The notes beneath the pieces are model-generated. The model saw only the letters and a program-made list of their open reading frames with translations. It ran no database searches and was not told the origin of the DNA. A program made the translations under genes and the position numbers. From DASWJS01 sp036397035 (GTDB taxonomy: Bacteria > Actinomycetota > AC-67): a stretch of 64,000 bases of DNA. Below, piece after piece: positions 16,291-24,342 of the stretch; position 1 is the stretch's first letter, and each line of letters starts with the position of its first letter. The stretch is from positions 1 through 64,000 of the forward strand of contig DASWJS010000023.1 of the NCBI GenBank assembly GCA_036397035.1. The letters run 5' to 3'.

Positions 16291-18024
16291 TCAGTACTTC
16301 CGCTCCTTCGGTTCGTAGCGGGTGACCGTCACGGGCTTGTAGTCGAGCTTGGTGTCGCCGTTCACCTTCCAGGCGAGCGTGTGCTTCAGCCAGTTGGCGT
16401 CGTCGCGCGCCTCGTAGTCGCCGCGGTAGTGCCCGCCGCGGCTCTCGGTGCGGGCGCGGGCTCCCGCCACGATGACCTGGGCGATGTCGAGCAGGAAGCC
16501 CAGCTCGACCGCCTCCATCAGGTCGGTGTTGTAGCGCGTGGACTTGTCCTGGATGCCGGCCCGCGCGAATCGGTCCTGCAGTCCGGCGATCGCGCCCTGC
16601 TGCTCGGCGAGCAGCTCGTCGGTGCGATACACGCCGCAGTTGTCGTCCATGGACCGCTGCAGGTCCGCGCGAACCTGGCCGATCGTCTCGGTCCGCGGGC
16701 GCTCGATCAGGCCGGCGAGCATCCGCTCGACGTCTGCTTCCGGGTTCTCGGGCAGCGGCGCGAAGCCGGTGCGCGCGGCCTCCTCGGCCATCGCGATCCC
16801 TCCCCGGCGGCCGAACACCACGATGTCGAGCAGCGAGTTGGTGCCGAGCCGGTTCGCGCCGTGGACGGAGACGCACGCGCACTCGCCGGCGGCGAAGAGC
16901 CCGGGCACCGGCGCGTTCGAGGCGTCGCCGATCGCCTGGGCGCCGGCGTTGGTCGGGATGCCGCCCATGGCGTAGTGGGCCGTGGGCTGCACCGGGACCC
17001 CTTCCTTCAGCGGCTCGACGTCCAGGTAGATGCGCGCGAACTCGGTGATGTCGGGGAGCTTTTCCTCCACGACCTGCGGGTCGAGGTGATCGACGTGCAG
17101 GTGCACGTAGTCCTTGGCCGGACCCATGCCGCGGCCTTCCTTGATCTCGAAGTAGATCGCACGGCTCACCATGTCGCGGGGCGCGAGGTCCTTGATCGTC
17201 GGCGCGTAGCGCTCCATGAAGCGCTCGCCGGTCGCGTTGCGAAGGATGCCGCCCTCGCCGCGCGCGGCTTCCGACAGCAGGATGCCGATGCCGTAGATCC
17301 CCGTCGGGTGGAACTGGAAGAACTCCATGTCCTGCAGCGGCAGGCCGCGGCGCAGCACGACGCCCGGGCCGTCGCCGGTGAGCGCGTGGGCGTTGGACGT
17401 GACCTTGAAGACGCGCCCGAAGCCTCCGGTCGCGAAGAGCACGCTCTTGGCGTGGAACACGTGCAGCTCGCCGGTCGACAGCTCGAACGCCACGACGCCC
17501 GCCACGCGGTCGCCGCTCATCACCAGGTCCAGGACGTAGAACTCGTTGAAGAACTCCACGCCGTGCTTCACGCACTGCTGGAAGAGCGTCTGCAGGATCA
17601 TGTGGCCGGTGCGGTCGGCGGCGTAGCACGCGCGCTTCACGGCGCCCTCGCCGTGGTGGTGCGTGTGACCGCCGAAGCGCCGCTGGTCGATCTTGCCCTC
17701 GGGTGTGCGGTTGAAGGGCAGGCCCCAGTGCTCGAGGTCGAAGACCGCGTCGATCGCCTCCTTGCACATCGTCTCGACCGCGTCCTGATCGGCCAGGTAG
17801 TCCGATCCCTTCACGGTGTCGAAGGCGTGCCACTCCCAGTTGTCTTCCTCGACGTTGGCCAGCGCCGCGCACATGCCGCCCTGCGCCGCGCCGGTGTGCG
17901 AGCGCGTCGGGTAGAGCTTGGTGATCACGGCGGTCTTCACCCGGCCGCTCGCCTCGATGGCCGCGCGCAGGCCGGCGCCGCCCGCGCCGACGATCACCGC
18001 GTCGAACTGGTGGAAGGTCGTCAT
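16291..18024 (-). CDS. sdhA: Succinate dehydrogenase flavoprotein subunit
   Basis: A 577-residue FAD subunit oxidising succinate to fumarate. It shows the dinucleotide fold VIVGAGGAGLRAAIEA, the covalent-FAD segment TRSHTGAAQGGM with its His, the substrate-site region HPTGIYGIGILLSEAARGEGG, and the C-terminal capping stretch GANRLGTNSLLDIVVFGR. The start at 18024 (MTTFHQFDAVIVG) overlaps the sdhD stop as ATGA. Length is normal. Downstream, 43 bases separate it from vapB instead of the usual sdhB. Confidence 0.96.
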   Translation of the reverse strand: MTTFHQFDAVIVGAGGAGLRAAIEASGRVKTAVITKLYPTRSHTGAAQGGMCAALANVEEDNWEWHAFDTVKGSDYLADQDAVETMCKEAIDAVFDLEHWGLPFNRTPEGKIDQRRFGGHTHHHGEGAVKRACYAADRTGHMILQTLFQQCVKHGVEFFNEFYVLDLVMSGDRVAGVVAFELSTGELHVFHAKSVLFATGGFGRVFKVTSNAHALTGDGPGVVLRRGLPLQDMEFFQFHPTGIYGIGILLSEAARGEGGILRNATGERFMERYAPTIKDLAPRDMVSRAIYFEIKEGRGMGPAKDYVHLHVDHLDPQVVEEKLPDITEFARIYLDVEPLKEGVPVQPTAHYAMGGIPTNAGAQAIGDASNAPVPGLFAAGECACVSVHGANRLGTNSLLDIVVFGRRGGIAMAEEAARTGFAPLPENPEADVERMLAGLIERPRTETIGQVRADLQRSMDDNCGVYRTDELLAEQQGAIAGLQDRFARAGIQDKSTRYNTDLMEAVELGFLLDIAQVIVAGARARTESRGGHYRGDYEARDDANWLKHTLAWKVNGDTKLDYKPVTVTRYEPKERKY

Positions 18025-18425
18025 GTGCTCACCACGTCGGGGTTGAAGGTCAGGATGACGAGCGTGCCGAGAAGCAGGAAGACGAACGTCAGCACGTACA
18101 GGGCGGACTTGATCGCGGCGCGGGCGCCCGGCCGCCGCACGTACTCCTCGACGATGTTCTTCAGCCCGTTCGCGCCGTGCAGCAGGCCCAGGAAGAGCAT
18201 CGCCCAGTCCCAGGTCTGCCAGAAGGGCGAGGCCCAGCGCCCGGCGACGAAGGCGAAGTTCACGCGGTCGATCCCGTCGTCGATCAGGTGCACGATCGTG
18301 AAGTGGCCGAGCACCAGGAACACCAGGATGATCCCCGAGATGCGCATGAAGAACCAGGACCACAGCTCCATCGACGACGACGCGCGCTCGCGCGCGGTCG
18401 TCCGCGGCTTCGCGGCGACCGCCAT
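18021..18425 (-). CDS. sdhD: Succinate dehydrogenase membrane subunit D
   Basis: A 134-residue membrane anchor with three hydrophobic helices (about residues 20-45, 65-90 and 105-130). His residues in VLGHFTIVHLIDD and GLLHGANGLKNI are candidates for haem b ligation and quinone-site roles. Its ATG shares one base with the sdhC stop (TGATG), so the two are tightly coupled. Sequence conservation of these anchors is low; the assignment rests on position and topology as well as motifs. Confidence 0.88.
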   Translation of the reverse strand: MAVAAKPRTTARERASSSMELWSWFFMRISGIILVFLVLGHFTIVHLIDDGIDRVNFAFVAGRWASPFWQTWDWAMLFLGLLHGANGLKNIVEEYVRRPGARAAIKSALYVLTFVFLLLGTLVILTFNPDVVST

Positions 18426-18811
18426 CACAGGCTCCTGACGAAGCCGCGGCCCATGAAGAACATCGCCGGCGCGAGCAGCGCCACGTAGAGCCCGACGACG
18501 ACGCCGAACAGCTCGCGATGCTTGTCCGCCATTCGAGGGACGAAGTCGATCAGGATGATACGCAGCCCGTTCAGCGCGTGGAACAGCACTGCCGCCGCGA
18601 GCCCCATCTCCAGCAACCGGATGATCGGGTGATGGTAGGCGCCCACCACGCGGTTGTAGGCGTCCTCGCCTACCACGACGAGCGCGGTGTCGGCGATGTG
18701 GACGAACAGGAAGATGACCACCATGACGCCGGTGATCCGGTGCAGGGCCCAGGACCACTGACCCTGGCCTCCTCGATAGACCGTCCCGAGCCGCTCGGCG
18801 AGTCGTGCCAC
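18425..18811 (-). CDS. sdhC: Succinate dehydrogenase cytochrome b subunit C
   Basis: A 128-residue first membrane subunit with the typical WSWALHRITGVMVVIFLFVHI start and FHALNGLRIILIDF, whose His residues are candidate haem ligands. Three transmembrane helices. The GTG at 18811 is chosen because AGGGGG lies 7 bases upstream and the frame further upstream is implausibly Arg-rich. It is the first gene of the sdh run and divergent from the YcaQ-like gene. Confidence 0.88.
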   Translation of the reverse strand: MARLAERLGTVYRGGQGQWSWALHRITGVMVVIFLFVHIADTALVVVGEDAYNRVVGAYHHPIIRLLEMGLAAAVLFHALNGLRIILIDFVPRMADKHRELFGVVVGLYVALLAPAMFFMGRGFVRSL

Positions 18812-18912
18812 GCGCGCGTTCCCCCTCTCTGACCAGGGCAATCTAACACCGCGGCCGCGCGCGGAAAGAATCGGCGCGGGTCGCCGGGCCGTCGGGCGGC
18901 GGTAGTCTCCAC

Positions 18913-20103
18913 GTGCCCATGACCGACTTCTCCGCGCGCGAAGCGCGCCTCGTCGCGCTGGCGGCGCAGGGGCTCGGCCGGCCAAGGCCGCGCGGGCGGA
19001 TCGACCGCCGCCACGTCCGCGGAGTGCTCGACCGGCTCCACCTGCTCCAGATCGACTCGGTGAACGTGCTCGCGCGTGCGCACTACCTGCCGCTGTTCTC
19101 GCGACTGGGCGCCTACCCGATGGAGCTGCTCGACACGATGACCTACCACGATCGCGAGCTGTTCGAGTACTGGGGTCACGAGGCGTCGCTGCTCCCGATG
19201 CGCATGCTCCCCCTGCTGCGGTGGCGCATGGAGAAGGATCCCCACCCGTACTTCGAGCGGTGGGTGCGCCAGAACGAAGGGCTGGTCGAGGAGGTCCTGG
19301 ATCACGTCCGGGCGCACGGTCCCATGCGCATCTCGCAGTTGAGAGACCCGGGCGACAGCCGCGGGTCGTGGTGGGGATGGAGCAGGGGCAAGACGGCGAT
19401 GGAGTACCTGTTCCTGCGCGGACGCGTGACGACGGCATTCCGTCGCGGGTTCGAGCGCGTCTACGACCTGCCCGAGCGCGTGTTCCCGGCGGCGGCTCTC
19501 GCGCAACCCGCTCCCTCGGCGGACGACGCGCGACGCGCGCTGCTGCTGCTCGCCGCCGATGCGCTCGGGATCGGGACGGCGGCCGACCTCGCCGACTACT
19601 TCCGCATCCACGGCGCGACCGCGCGGCGGCACGTGACGGAGCTGGTCGAGGCCGGCGAGCTGACGCCGGTGCGCGTCGAGGGCTGGGCGCAACCCGCTTA
19701 CGTCCGTCCGGGCGTGCGGGTCCCGCGAGCCGTGCGGGGGCGGGCCCTGCTCGTCCCCTTCGACCCGATGGTCTTCGAGCGCAAGCGAACCGAGCGGCTC
19801 TTCGGGTTCCACTACCGCATCGAGATCTACGTTCCGAAGCCCAAGCGCGTGTACGGCTACTACGTGCTGCCGTTCCTGCTCGGCGACGAGCTGGTCGCGC
19901 GGATCGATCTCAAGGCAGACCGCAAGGCGGGCGCGCTGCTCGTCCAGGGTGCGTTCGTCGAAGACGGCGGAACACTGTCCGCGATCGCGAGCGAGCTCGC
20001 GGTCGAGCTGCGCGAGATGGCGGACTGGTTGGGGCTCGATCGAATCAAGGTCGGCCGTCGCGGCGCGCTTGCCCGCCCCCTGGCGCGCGAGCTGGGGGCC
20101 TGA
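18913..20103 (+). CDS. YcaQ/AlkX-like winged-helix DNA glycosylase
   Basis: A 396-residue HTH_42 family protein. The sequence LHLLQIDSVNVLARAHYLPLFSRLG contains the Q-x-D catalytic motif (QID) of E. coli YcaQ, which removes interstrand crosslinks and alkylated bases, rather than the Q-x-Q of Streptomyces AlkZ. Later segments (ADYFRIHGATARRHVTELVE... LLVPFDPMVFERKRTERLFGF) are typical of the family. GTG 18913 or ATG 18919 could start it; the TAGTCT at 18903-18908 fits a near-leaderless start at the ATG. Role: repair of alkylation damage, inferred by homology. Confidence 0.85.
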   Translation: MPMTDFSAREARLVALAAQGLGRPRPRGRIDRRHVRGVLDRLHLLQIDSVNVLARAHYLPLFSRLGAYPMELLDTMTYHDRELFEYWGHEASLLPMRMLPLLRWRMEKDPHPYFERWVRQNEGLVEEVLDHVRAHGPMRISQLRDPGDSRGSWWGWSRGKTAMEYLFLRGRVTTAFRRGFERVYDLPERVFPAAALAQPAPSADDARRALLLLAADALGIGTAADLADYFRIHGATARRHVTELVEAGELTPVRVEGWAQPAYVRPGVRVPRAVRGRALLVPFDPMVFERKRTERLFGFHYRIEIYVPKPKRVYGYYVLPFLLGDELVARIDLKADRKAGALLVQGAFVEDGGTLSAIASELAVELREMADWLGLDRIKVGRRGALARPLARELGA

Positions 20104-20135
20104 GGCGGCCTTTCAGACGCATTAGGCGAAAGGTC

Positions 20136-20158
20136 GCGAATCAACCTGACGGATTCGC
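20136..20158 (+). promoter_or_regulatory. Inverted repeat in the 174-base gap before the secreted paralogues
   Basis: GCGAATC (20136-20142) and GATTCGC (20152-20158) are perfect 7-base arms around a 9-base loop. A second hairpin, CGGGCG-N8-CGCCCG, lies at 20235-20254 near the start of the next gene. They could be an operator and a 5' UTR structure, or a terminator of the upstream gene. I do not recognise a known riboswitch. Confidence 0.35.
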
Positions 20159-20277
20159 CCGATGACCCCCAATTCTGAGGTTGGTTCGGGTGGTCCGGGG
20201 AGGGACCGTCCTCCTCGCGTCGAACCAGAGGAGACGGGCGGAGGATCCCGCCCGCGAACGGAAGGTGGGTCCTGACC

Positions 20278-20799
20278 ATGAAGTTCAAGGCCGTAATCCT
20301 GGTGGCCGCCGTCGCGGTCGCGCTCCCGGTCACGGCGTCGAACGCGGCCGTCCGGGGGAAAGGCAAGCTGACCTTCAGCGCGCCCGTCTCGTGCGCTCCG
20401 TGTCCGTACAACCTGTCGCCCGAAGGGGTTGCCGAAGACGCTCAGCGGGATGGCGCAGGCTACGACCCGAACACGGCGCTGGACCAAGATCACTCCGATC
20501 AGTGGGCGTGCAGCCATCCTCCGCCGACGCCGAGTTACGACGACATTGCGCTCAAGGCTCCCGCAAAGGCGAAGCTGCTTGTGGTCAATGTCACGCCGGG
20601 AGAGACCGACGACTGGGACATCGCCCTGTGCCAGAAGAGCGCTGGCGGCTACAGGACACTGGCCTCAGACGCATCCGGCGCTTTGGGCGAGCCGGAGAGC
20701 ATGTCCGCGTCGGTCAAGGCGGGAAAGACCTACGTCGTGCGTGCCTTCAATTTTGCCGCGGTCGAGGACCTGAAGGGTACGTATGTCTTCTACGGATAG
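20278..20799 (+). CDS. Secreted hypothetical protein, PPC-like, paralogue 1
   Basis: A 173-residue protein with a clear signal peptide (MKFKAVILVAAVAVALPV, cleavage near SNAA). The mature part has Cys residues in SCAPCPYNL and WACSHP, and a beta-rich C-terminal half (KLLVVNVTPGETDDWDIALC... GKTYVVRAFN) resembling prepeptidase C-terminal-type sandwich domains. It is clearly related to the next gene; shared landmarks are SAPV-C, YD[DE]-LKAP, DDWD and S[AV]-K-V. Function unknown; the domain suggestion is an inference. Confidence 0.8.
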   Translation: MKFKAVILVAAVAVALPVTASNAAVRGKGKLTFSAPVSCAPCPYNLSPEGVAEDAQRDGAGYDPNTALDQDHSDQWACSHPPPTPSYDDIALKAPAKAKLLVVNVTPGETDDWDIALCQKSAGGYRTLASDASGALGEPESMSASVKAGKTYVVRAFNFAAVEDLKGTYVFYG

Positions 20800-20800
20800 G

Positions 20801-20818
20801 GGCCCCGCACGCGGGGCC
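20801..20818 (+). terminator. GC-rich hairpin between the two secreted paralogues
   Basis: GGCCCC-GCACGC-GGGGCC forms a 6-bp stem (8 bp with a 2-base loop) immediately after the first paralogue's stop. It lacks a T-run, so it may be a partial terminator or an mRNA-stability element between co-transcribed genes. Confidence 0.45.
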
Positions 20819-20841
20819 TCGCAAGCGGACGAGGGGGGTCG

Positions 20842-21366
20842 ATGATGCGGCGGACGAGCAGCATGATCGCAGCGGTTGCTGCGCTGGCGCTTCTAGTTTC
20901 GCCCGCGCACGCGCGGCAGCAGACGGCCAAGGCGACGCTCAGCGCGCCGGTGCCCTGCGCGTCGGCATTGTGCGCGTTCTTCTTCTGGCCCGAAGACCAA
21001 GCGGACCAGATCGCGGCCGATCCTGAAGGCTATGCGGGGGCCGATCCCCTCTCGCACGTCGAGGATCCGAAGGCGCCGTGCCGGCACCGCGGCATGCCGG
21101 AGACCTACGACGAGGTGGAGTTGAAAGCGCCGTCCTGGGCGCGGCTCGTCATCATCAAGGTCGTGCCCGCACCCGACGACGACTGGGACGCCTTCCTGTG
21201 CAAGCACACCGCGTCGGGCGACACCTACGTCGGCCACAGCTTCAACCCGCCCGGCGAGTCGGAGAACATCTCGGCGAAGGTGCAGGGGAACAAGCGGTAC
21301 GTGCTCATCGGCTACAACTACCTCGCGCTCGCCGACGGAAAAGCCACCATCACCTGGCACGACTGA
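20842..21366 (+). CDS. Secreted hypothetical protein, PPC-like, paralogue 2
   Basis: A 174-residue exported protein (signal peptide MRRTSSMIAAVAALALLV, likely cleavage near AHA). It mirrors the preceding gene: SAPVPCASALC, YDEVELKAPSWARLVIIKVVP, DDDWDAFLCKH, and a C-terminal GNKRYVLIGYNYLALADGKATITW. Cys spacing differs from paralogue 1. GAGGGGGG at 20831-20838 precedes ATG 20842 (20845 is also possible). The pair looks like a tandem duplication that has diverged. Function unknown. Confidence 0.8.
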   Translation: MMRRTSSMIAAVAALALLVSPAHARQQTAKATLSAPVPCASALCAFFFWPEDQADQIAADPEGYAGADPLSHVEDPKAPCRHRGMPETYDEVELKAPSWARLVIIKVVPAPDDDWDAFLCKHTASGDTYVGHSFNPPGESENISAKVQGNKRYVLIGYNYLALADGKATITWHD

Positions 21367-21404
21367 AGAACCGGTCCTCGTTCCCACCCGCCGGTCGCGC
21401 CCGA

Positions 21405-21410
21405 TACGAT
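21405..21410 (+). promoter_or_regulatory. -10 element of a leaderless promoter (mutase operon)
   Basis: TACGAT ends 8 bases before the ATG at 21419, and no ribosome-binding site is present, as expected for a leaderless transcript. Confidence 0.5.
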
Positions 21411-21418
21411 TCCGGGCG

Positions 21419-22990
21419 ATGACCAGCGACGAGCGCGCGACGCCTTCCGGGATCCCGATCGAGCCCTTCTACACCGGCCCTCGCGTCGAGCCGTCCGAGC
21501 TGGGCGCGCCCGGCGAGTATCCCTACGCGCGCGGCGTCTACCCCACGATGTACCGGGGCCGGCCCTGGACGATGCGTCAGTACGCGGGCTACGCGACGGC
21601 GGCCGAGTCCAACGCGCGATACCGCTATCTGCTCGAGCACGGCCAGACGGGCCTGTCCGTCGCATTCGACCTGCCGACGCAGATGGGCTACGACTCCGAC
21701 GACCCGGTCGCCGACGGCGAAGTGGGCAAGGTCGGCGTCGCCATCGATTCGCTGGAGGACATGCGGGCGCTCTTCGAGGGCATCCCGCTGGACAAGGTCT
21801 CCACGTCGATGACGATCAACGCGCCGGCGAGCGTGCTGTTGCTGCTCTACCAGCTCGTCGGCGAGGAGCAGGGGATCGCGCCCGAGGCGCTCACCGGGAC
21901 GATCCAGAACGACATCCTGAAGGAGTACGTCGCGCGCGGCACGTACATCTATCCGCCCGAGCCGTCGATGAGGCTCATCACCGACACCTTCGCCTACTGC
22001 GCGCAGACACTTCCGCGCTTCAACACCATCTCGATCAGCGGCTACCACATGGCCGAGAAGGGCGCGACGGCCGTGCAAGAGGTCGCCTTCACGCTCGCCG
22101 ACGCCATCGCGTACGTGACGGCGGCGCAGCGGGCGGGGCTCGACGTGGACGCCTTCGCGCCGCGCCTGTCCTTCTTCTTCGTCGCGCGCACGACGCTGTT
22201 CGAGGAGGTGGCGAAGTTCCGCGCCGCGCGGGTGCTGTGGGCCGAGATCATGCGCGAGCGCTTCGGCGCGACCGACCCGCGCTCGCTCACGCTCCGGTTC
22301 CACACCCAGACCGCCGGCGTGCAGCTCACCGCGCAGCAGCCGGAGAACAACATCGTGCGAGTCGCGCTCCAGGCGCTCGCGGCGGTGCTCGGCGGGACGC
22401 AGTCGCTGCACGCGAACGCCTTCGACGAGGCGCTTGCCTTGCCGACCGAGCGCGCGGCCAAGATCGCGCTGCGGACCCAGCAGATCCTGGCGGCCGAAGC
22501 CGGCACGACCGACACGGCCGACCCGCTCGGCGGGTCGTGGTACGTCGAGTCGCTCACGCTCGAGATCGAGGCTCGCGCTCGCGACTACATCGCCACCATC
22601 GACGCGATGGGCGGCGCCGTGAACGCCATCGCCTACATGCAGGGCGAGATCGAGAAGGCGGCTTACGACGAGATGCGCGCGGTCGAGTCGAACGAGCGCG
22701 TGGTCGTGGGCGTGAACGCCTATGCCGAGCCGGCGACGCCGCCCGCCGAGCTGCTGCGCGTCGCGCCCGAGGTCCAAGCCGCCCAGGTCGAGCGGGTGCG
22801 AGCGGTGCGGGCGCGCCGCGACCAGAACGCAGTGGACGACGCGCTCGCCGGCCTGCGCGACGCCGCGAAGGGGACCGACCCGCTGCTCCCGCCGATCCGG
22901 GAGGCGCTGCGGCGCATGGCCACGGTCGGCGAGGTCTGCGGCGTGATGCGGGACGTGTTCGGCATGTACCGCCCCGGCGGCGGTCCGTGA
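21419..22990 (+). CDS. Methylmalonyl-CoA mutase large-subunit-type protein without B12 domain
   Basis: A 523-residue catalytic-domain protein of the acyl-CoA mutase family, lacking the C-terminal cobalamin-binding domain, so a separate small B12 subunit must exist outside the window. RPWTMRQYAGYATAAESN keeps Tyr where methylmalonyl-CoA mutase has Tyr89; 2-hydroxyisobutyryl-CoA mutase has Ile there. Other family landmarks are LSVAFDLPTQMGYDSD, GTIQNDILKEYVARGTYIYPP and SISGYHMAEKGA. Substrate is probably methylmalonyl-CoA/succinyl-CoA, consistent with biotin carboxylase and Ccr genes nearby. It is the first gene of a three-gene overlapping operon. Confidence 0.88.
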   Translation: MTSDERATPSGIPIEPFYTGPRVEPSELGAPGEYPYARGVYPTMYRGRPWTMRQYAGYATAAESNARYRYLLEHGQTGLSVAFDLPTQMGYDSDDPVADGEVGKVGVAIDSLEDMRALFEGIPLDKVSTSMTINAPASVLLLLYQLVGEEQGIAPEALTGTIQNDILKEYVARGTYIYPPEPSMRLITDTFAYCAQTLPRFNTISISGYHMAEKGATAVQEVAFTLADAIAYVTAAQRAGLDVDAFAPRLSFFFVARTTLFEEVAKFRAARVLWAEIMRERFGATDPRSLTLRFHTQTAGVQLTAQQPENNIVRVALQALAAVLGGTQSLHANAFDEALALPTERAAKIALRTQQILAAEAGTTDTADPLGGSWYVESLTLEIEARARDYIATIDAMGGAVNAIAYMQGEIEKAAYDEMRAVESNERVVVGVNAYAEPATPPAELLRVAPEVQAAQVERVRAVRARRDQNAVDDALAGLRDAAKGTDPLLPPIREALRRMATVGEVCGVMRDVFGMYRPGGGP

Positions 22991-24342
22991 GGATCGTCAT
23001 CGTCGGCGGCGGCCCGGGCGGCTACGAGGCTGCCCTGGTCGCGGCCGAGCTGCACGCGGAGGTCACGCTCGTCGACCGCTCGGGGCTCGGCGGCGCGTGC
23101 GTGCTGTGGGATTGCGTGCCGTCAAAGACGCTGTGCTCGGCCGCCGAAGTCGCGACCTGGCTGGAGAGCGCGCAGGCGCTCGGCCTTACCTCCGAGGCCG
23201 TGCGCGCGGACGTCGACATCCGTGCGCTGTTCGACCGCATCCTGTCGCTGGCGAGCGCGCAGAGCCGCGACGTCGAGAAGCGGATCGACCAGGCGGGCGT
23301 CCGGATCGTCCGCGGCTCGGGCGCGTTCGCCGACGCGCACACGATCGAGGTCGAGGGCGAGCGCATTCCCGCGGACGCAATCCTGATCGCGACCGGTTCC
23401 TCGCCGCGCGTGCTGCCCGCGGCGCCCGCGGACGGCCGGCGCATCCTCAACGCGCGCCAGGTCTACGACCTCGACGAGGTGCCCGAGCACCTGGTCGTCG
23501 TCGGGTCCGGCGCGACCGGCGCCGAGTTCACGCACGCCTTCAACCGCTTGGGGAGCCGCGTCACGCTGATCTCCTCACGCGAGCACGTTCTGCCGTCCGA
23601 GGACGTGGACGCCGCGCGCGTGCTGGAGGAAGTGTTCGAGCGCCGCGGCGTCGAGATCGTCAAGGGCGCCCGAGCCGCGTCCGCCACGCCGACGGCGACG
23701 GGCGCCGAGGTCACGCTCGAGGGCGGCCGCGTGATCGCGGGGTCGCACGCCCTGATCACGGTCGGCCAGGTCCCGAACTCCGCCGATCTTCGTCTCGAGG
23801 TCGCGGGCGTCGAGACCGGTCCGGGCGGCCGGATCCCGGTCGACGGCGTCAGCCGCACGAACGTCCGGCACGTCTACGCCGCGGGCGACGTGACCGGCGG
23901 CGCGATGCTCGCCAGCTCCGCGGCGATCCAGGGCCGGATCGCGATGTGGCACGCGCTCGGCCAGGCGGTGCAGCCGTTCCGGCCCGACGAGCTGGCGGCG
24001 ACCGTGTTCACCGATCCCGAGATCGCGACCGCCGGCATCGGCGAAGCCGCCGCGCGCGAGCGCGGGATGGACGCCGAAGCGATCATGCTGCCGTTCGCCA
24101 CGAACGCGCGGGCGAAGATGGTGCGCCTCGGGGACGGTTTCGTGAAGCTGATCGCGTCGAAGCATTCCGGGATCGTGCTCGGCGGCACCATCGTCGCGCC
24201 GCACGCGAGCGACCTCATCCTGCCGGTGTCGATCGCGGTCCACGCTCGCCTGCAGGTTGCGCAGCTCGCGCAGTCGTTCTCCATCTACCCGAGCTTCGCC
24301 GGCAGCATCCAGGAGGCGGCGCGCCGCCTGATGGGCCGGTGA
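22987..24342 (+). CDS. LpdA-like flavoprotein disulfide reductase, likely NAD(P)H quinone reductase
   Basis: A 451-residue flavoprotein with FAD fold VIVGGGPGGYEAAL, redox pair CVLWDC in GGACVLWDCVPSK, NAD(P) fold VVVGSGATGAEF and the AAGDVTGG FAD motif. The C-terminal active site of true dihydrolipoamide dehydrogenases (HPTxxE) is replaced by SIYPSFAGSIQEAARR, so the His-Glu acid/base pair is missing. Mycobacterial LpdA (Rv3303c) shows this and acts as an NAD(P)H:quinone reductase. The GTG at 22987 overlaps the mutase stop as GTGA. A role in the 2-oxoacid dehydrogenase complex is therefore unlikely. Confidence 0.85.
   Translation: MRIVIVGGGPGGYEAALVAAELHAEVTLVDRSGLGGACVLWDCVPSKTLCSAAEVATWLESAQALGLTSEAVRADVDIRALFDRILSLASAQSRDVEKRIDQAGVRIVRGSGAFADAHTIEVEGERIPADAILIATGSSPRVLPAAPADGRRILNARQVYDLDEVPEHLVVVGSGATGAEFTHAFNRLGSRVTLISSREHVLPSEDVDAARVLEEVFERRGVEIVKGARAASATPTATGAEVTLEGGRVIAGSHALITVGQVPNSADLRLEVAGVETGPGGRIPVDGVSRTNVRHVYAAGDVTGGAMLASSAAIQGRIAMWHALGQAVQPFRPDELAATVFTDPEIATAGIGEAAARERGMDAEAIMLPFATNARAKMVRLGDGFVKLIASKHSGIVLGGTIVAPHASDLILPVSIAVHARLQVAQLAQSFSIYPSFAGSIQEAARRLMGR

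Noticed and set aside
20104..20277. Riboswitch in the 174-base gap before the secreted paralogues
   Set aside because: Two hairpins can be drawn, but no conserved core of cyclic-di-GMP, cobalamin, SAM, TPP or ydaO-type riboswitches was recognised.
22987..24342. Assignment as dihydrolipoamide dehydrogenase (E3) of a 2-oxoacid dehydrogenase complex
   Set aside because: The C-terminal His-Glu catalytic pair is absent and no E1 or E2 genes are adjacent.
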